Under the pieces are notes generated by a model. That model was given only the letters and a program-made list of their open reading frames with translations. It had not been told where the DNA came from and did no database searches. Both the position numbers and the translations under genes were made by a program. From positions 1-9,001 of the forward strand of contig BNTQ01000104.1 of assembly GCA_025996715.1 (NCBI GenBank): DNA of 9,001 nt, written 5' to 3'. Source of the stretch: Bacteroidia bacterium (GTDB taxonomy: Bacteria > Bacteroidota > Bacteroidia > Bacteroidales > UBA932). The stretch's first letter is position 1; every line of letters begins with the position of its first letter. Positions 8,241-9,001 of the stretch are shown here, in pieces.

Positions 8241-8470
8241 ATGATTATCGAATATGATACCTAACTTGGCTGAAAGCCTAAATTTTCATAACCGCAGGTC
8301 ATTGACCTGCGGGGAAGGTGAGCCACAGACCTACTGCCTGAAAGGCAGGACTGAATTAAAATCCCGCCTTTCAGGCGGTAGTGTGGGTATCTGTTTCGTC
8401 CGCAGGTCGATGACCTGCGGTTATGAAAATCCCGCCCATTCGGGCGATAGGCAAAATATCCGATAATCAT
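8241..8470. mobile_element. 230-bp palindromic element of nested hairpins with terminal inverted repeats (MITE/REP-like)
   Basis: The whole segment is an imperfect palindrome centred on AATT at 8354-8357. The ends are 15-bp inverted repeats with one mismatch (8241-8255 and 8456-8470; outer ten bases ATGATTATCG). Each half carries three small hairpins in mirror order. Left: A 8268-8278 (GGCT/AGCC), B 8292-8312 (CCGCAGGTCA/TGACCTGCGG), C 8334-8348 (CTGCCT/AGGCAG). Right: C' 8364-8378 (CCGCCT/AGGCGG), B' 8400-8420 (CCGCAGGTC/GACCTGCGG), A' 8433-8446 (CGCCC/GGGCG). ATTTTCATAA lies outside B in both halves. It codes for nothing convincing and carries no transposase. I infer a non-autonomous mobile repeat or a REP-type composite; no clear target-site duplication is seen. 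It lies between two leftward genes and could also damp read-through into gyrA. Confidence 0.75.
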
Positions 8471-8529
8471 ATTATTTGTATATTTTTATTAGGTTGTTTC
8501 AAAACTAAATTTTTCTTTTCCTTGCTCTG
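8471..8529. other. Short AT-rich spacer between the palindromic element and the methyltransferase gene
   Basis: Fifty-nine bases of AT-rich sequence lie between the right terminal repeat and the methyltransferase stop codon. I see no gene, promoter match or terminator hairpin here, which leaves the hairpins of the adjacent element as the only strong secondary structure downstream of the methyltransferase gene. Confidence 0.5.
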
Positions 8530-9001
8530 TCAATTCGCAACTTCCGGAAATGGGTTACCGTATTGAAATCCCGCTTTACCCGTTTTGCGAAAATACTCTA
8601 ATCGTCTGATGGTCAGTTCTGCAAAAATGGGGTCAATATCAAAAGTAAAAACTCGCCGTTTGTGCATTTCGCCCGCTATGAGCGTAGTGCCCGAATGCGC
8701 AAAAAAATCGGTAATCAAGTCGCCTTCTTGGCTGCTGGCTTTCACTATGCGTTCAATGGACTTCAATGGTTTTTGCGCATAGCAGCCGGATACATTTTCC
8801 TGCAATCGGTAAAAAACTTGTTGTATATCCACCCAAACGTTGCCTGCACGTATATTCTCGGACTTGCTGCGCTCAAAATTTTCTGTCTTTTGCCCTTTTA
8901 TATCCTTGTAATATCCCCGCAAAATTTTGGGAATATCGGTGTATTCTGCATTCACATCAAAATAAGGACTGCCTTTGGTGTAATAGAGGCACTCTTGCCG
9001 T
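8530..9001 (-). CDS. C-terminal part of a site-specific DNA methyltransferase (amino-methyltransferase, beta-class order)
   Basis: The reading frame is open from the right window edge (it reads ECLYYTKGSPYFDVNAEYTD past the GTG at 8955, so that GTG is not the true start) down to TGA at 8532-8530. About 156 residues are visible. GNVWVDI, then QKPLKSIERIVKASSQEGD, DFFAHSGTTLIAGE and FTFDIDPIFAELTIRRLE follow the pattern of N4-cytosine/N6-adenine DNA methyltransferases. QKPL is the family's motif X region, DFFAHSGTT the S-adenosylmethionine-binding motif I, and FDIDP the following acidic motif. Motif I near the C-terminus implies the catalytic (D/N/S)PP(Y/W) motif lies upstream, beyond the window, as in the beta class. 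The usual FAGSGTT is FAHSGTT here. Target sequence and whether a restriction partner exists cannot be told from this window. Confidence 0.85.
   Translation of the reverse strand, partial: RQECLYYTKGSPYFDVNAEYTDIPKILRGYYKDIKGQKTENFERSKSENIRAGNVWVDIQQVFYRLQENVSGCYAQKPLKSIERIVKASSQEGDLITDFFAHSGTTLIAGEMHKRRVFTFDIDPIFAELTIRRLEYFRKTGKAGFQYGNPFPEVAN

Noticed and set aside
7725..8264. Long open frames antisense to gyrA, GH97 and the nucleotidyltransferase
   Set aside because: They are His-, Arg- or Cys-rich shadow products with no recognisable domains, opposite genes of certain identity.
8254..8470. Open frames of about 70 codons on both strands, each encoding a twice-repeated Arg-Arg-Ser-x-Thr-Cys-Gly motif
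   Set aside because: They arise because the DNA is palindromic: the two strands encode near-copies of the same peptide. There is no family similarity and no ribosome-start context.
8237..8475. Target-site duplication flanking the 230-bp element
   Set aside because: Flanks read TTTA on the left and ATTA on the right; only a TTA could be matched, offset by one base, which is too short in AT-rich DNA.

Overview
The window looks like a chromosomal segment from a member of the Bacteroidota. Three things point there. Two promoters match the Bacteroidota type (TTTG, a 19-nt spacer, TAnnTTTG) and no Shine-Dalgarno-like sequences precede the genes. There is a SusB-type GH97 alpha-glucosidase. The GyrA, SufC and SPOR-domain proteins have sequence features typical of that phylum. 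I cannot name the genus.

Layout, left to right. Positions 1-200 hold the C-terminal end of a GH29 alpha-L-fucosidase; its family similarity stops abruptly near 131. A strong promoter (271-301) then starts a rightward group: sufC (Fe-S cluster assembly ATPase), a secreted GH97 glycosidase, and a sugar-phosphate nucleotidyltransferase-like protein. This group ends 4 bp from the stop of a convergent gene. From there to the right edge everything reads leftward: a DNA methyltransferase (its N-terminal part lies beyond the window), gyrA, nuoK, and a secreted SPOR-domain protein with its own promoter.

The protein genes are mostly ordinary, though the order is not. sufC lacks sufB/sufD next to it and nuoK lacks the other complex I genes, so two genes of obligate multi-subunit systems stand apart from their usual operons. 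The GH29, GH97 and nucleotidyltransferase genes loosely suggest sugar scavenging, but there is no SusC/SusD pair or regulator to make this a polysaccharide utilisation locus.

The most interesting structure is non-coding. (1) Between the methyltransferase and gyrA lies a 230-bp near-symmetrical palindrome (8241-8470). It has 15-bp terminal inverted repeats and six smaller hairpins in mirror order (A-B-C-C'-B'-A'). Paired changes keep the small hairpins intact while weakening the large palindrome. (2) Three intergenic gaps (sufC/GH97, GH97/nucleotidyltransferase, gyrA/nuoK) are filled largely by tandem 7-bp repeats of four sequence types. One 37-bp heptamer block occurs identically right after the stop codons of both sufC and the GH97 gene. 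No tRNA, rRNA, CRISPR array or transposase gene is visible.
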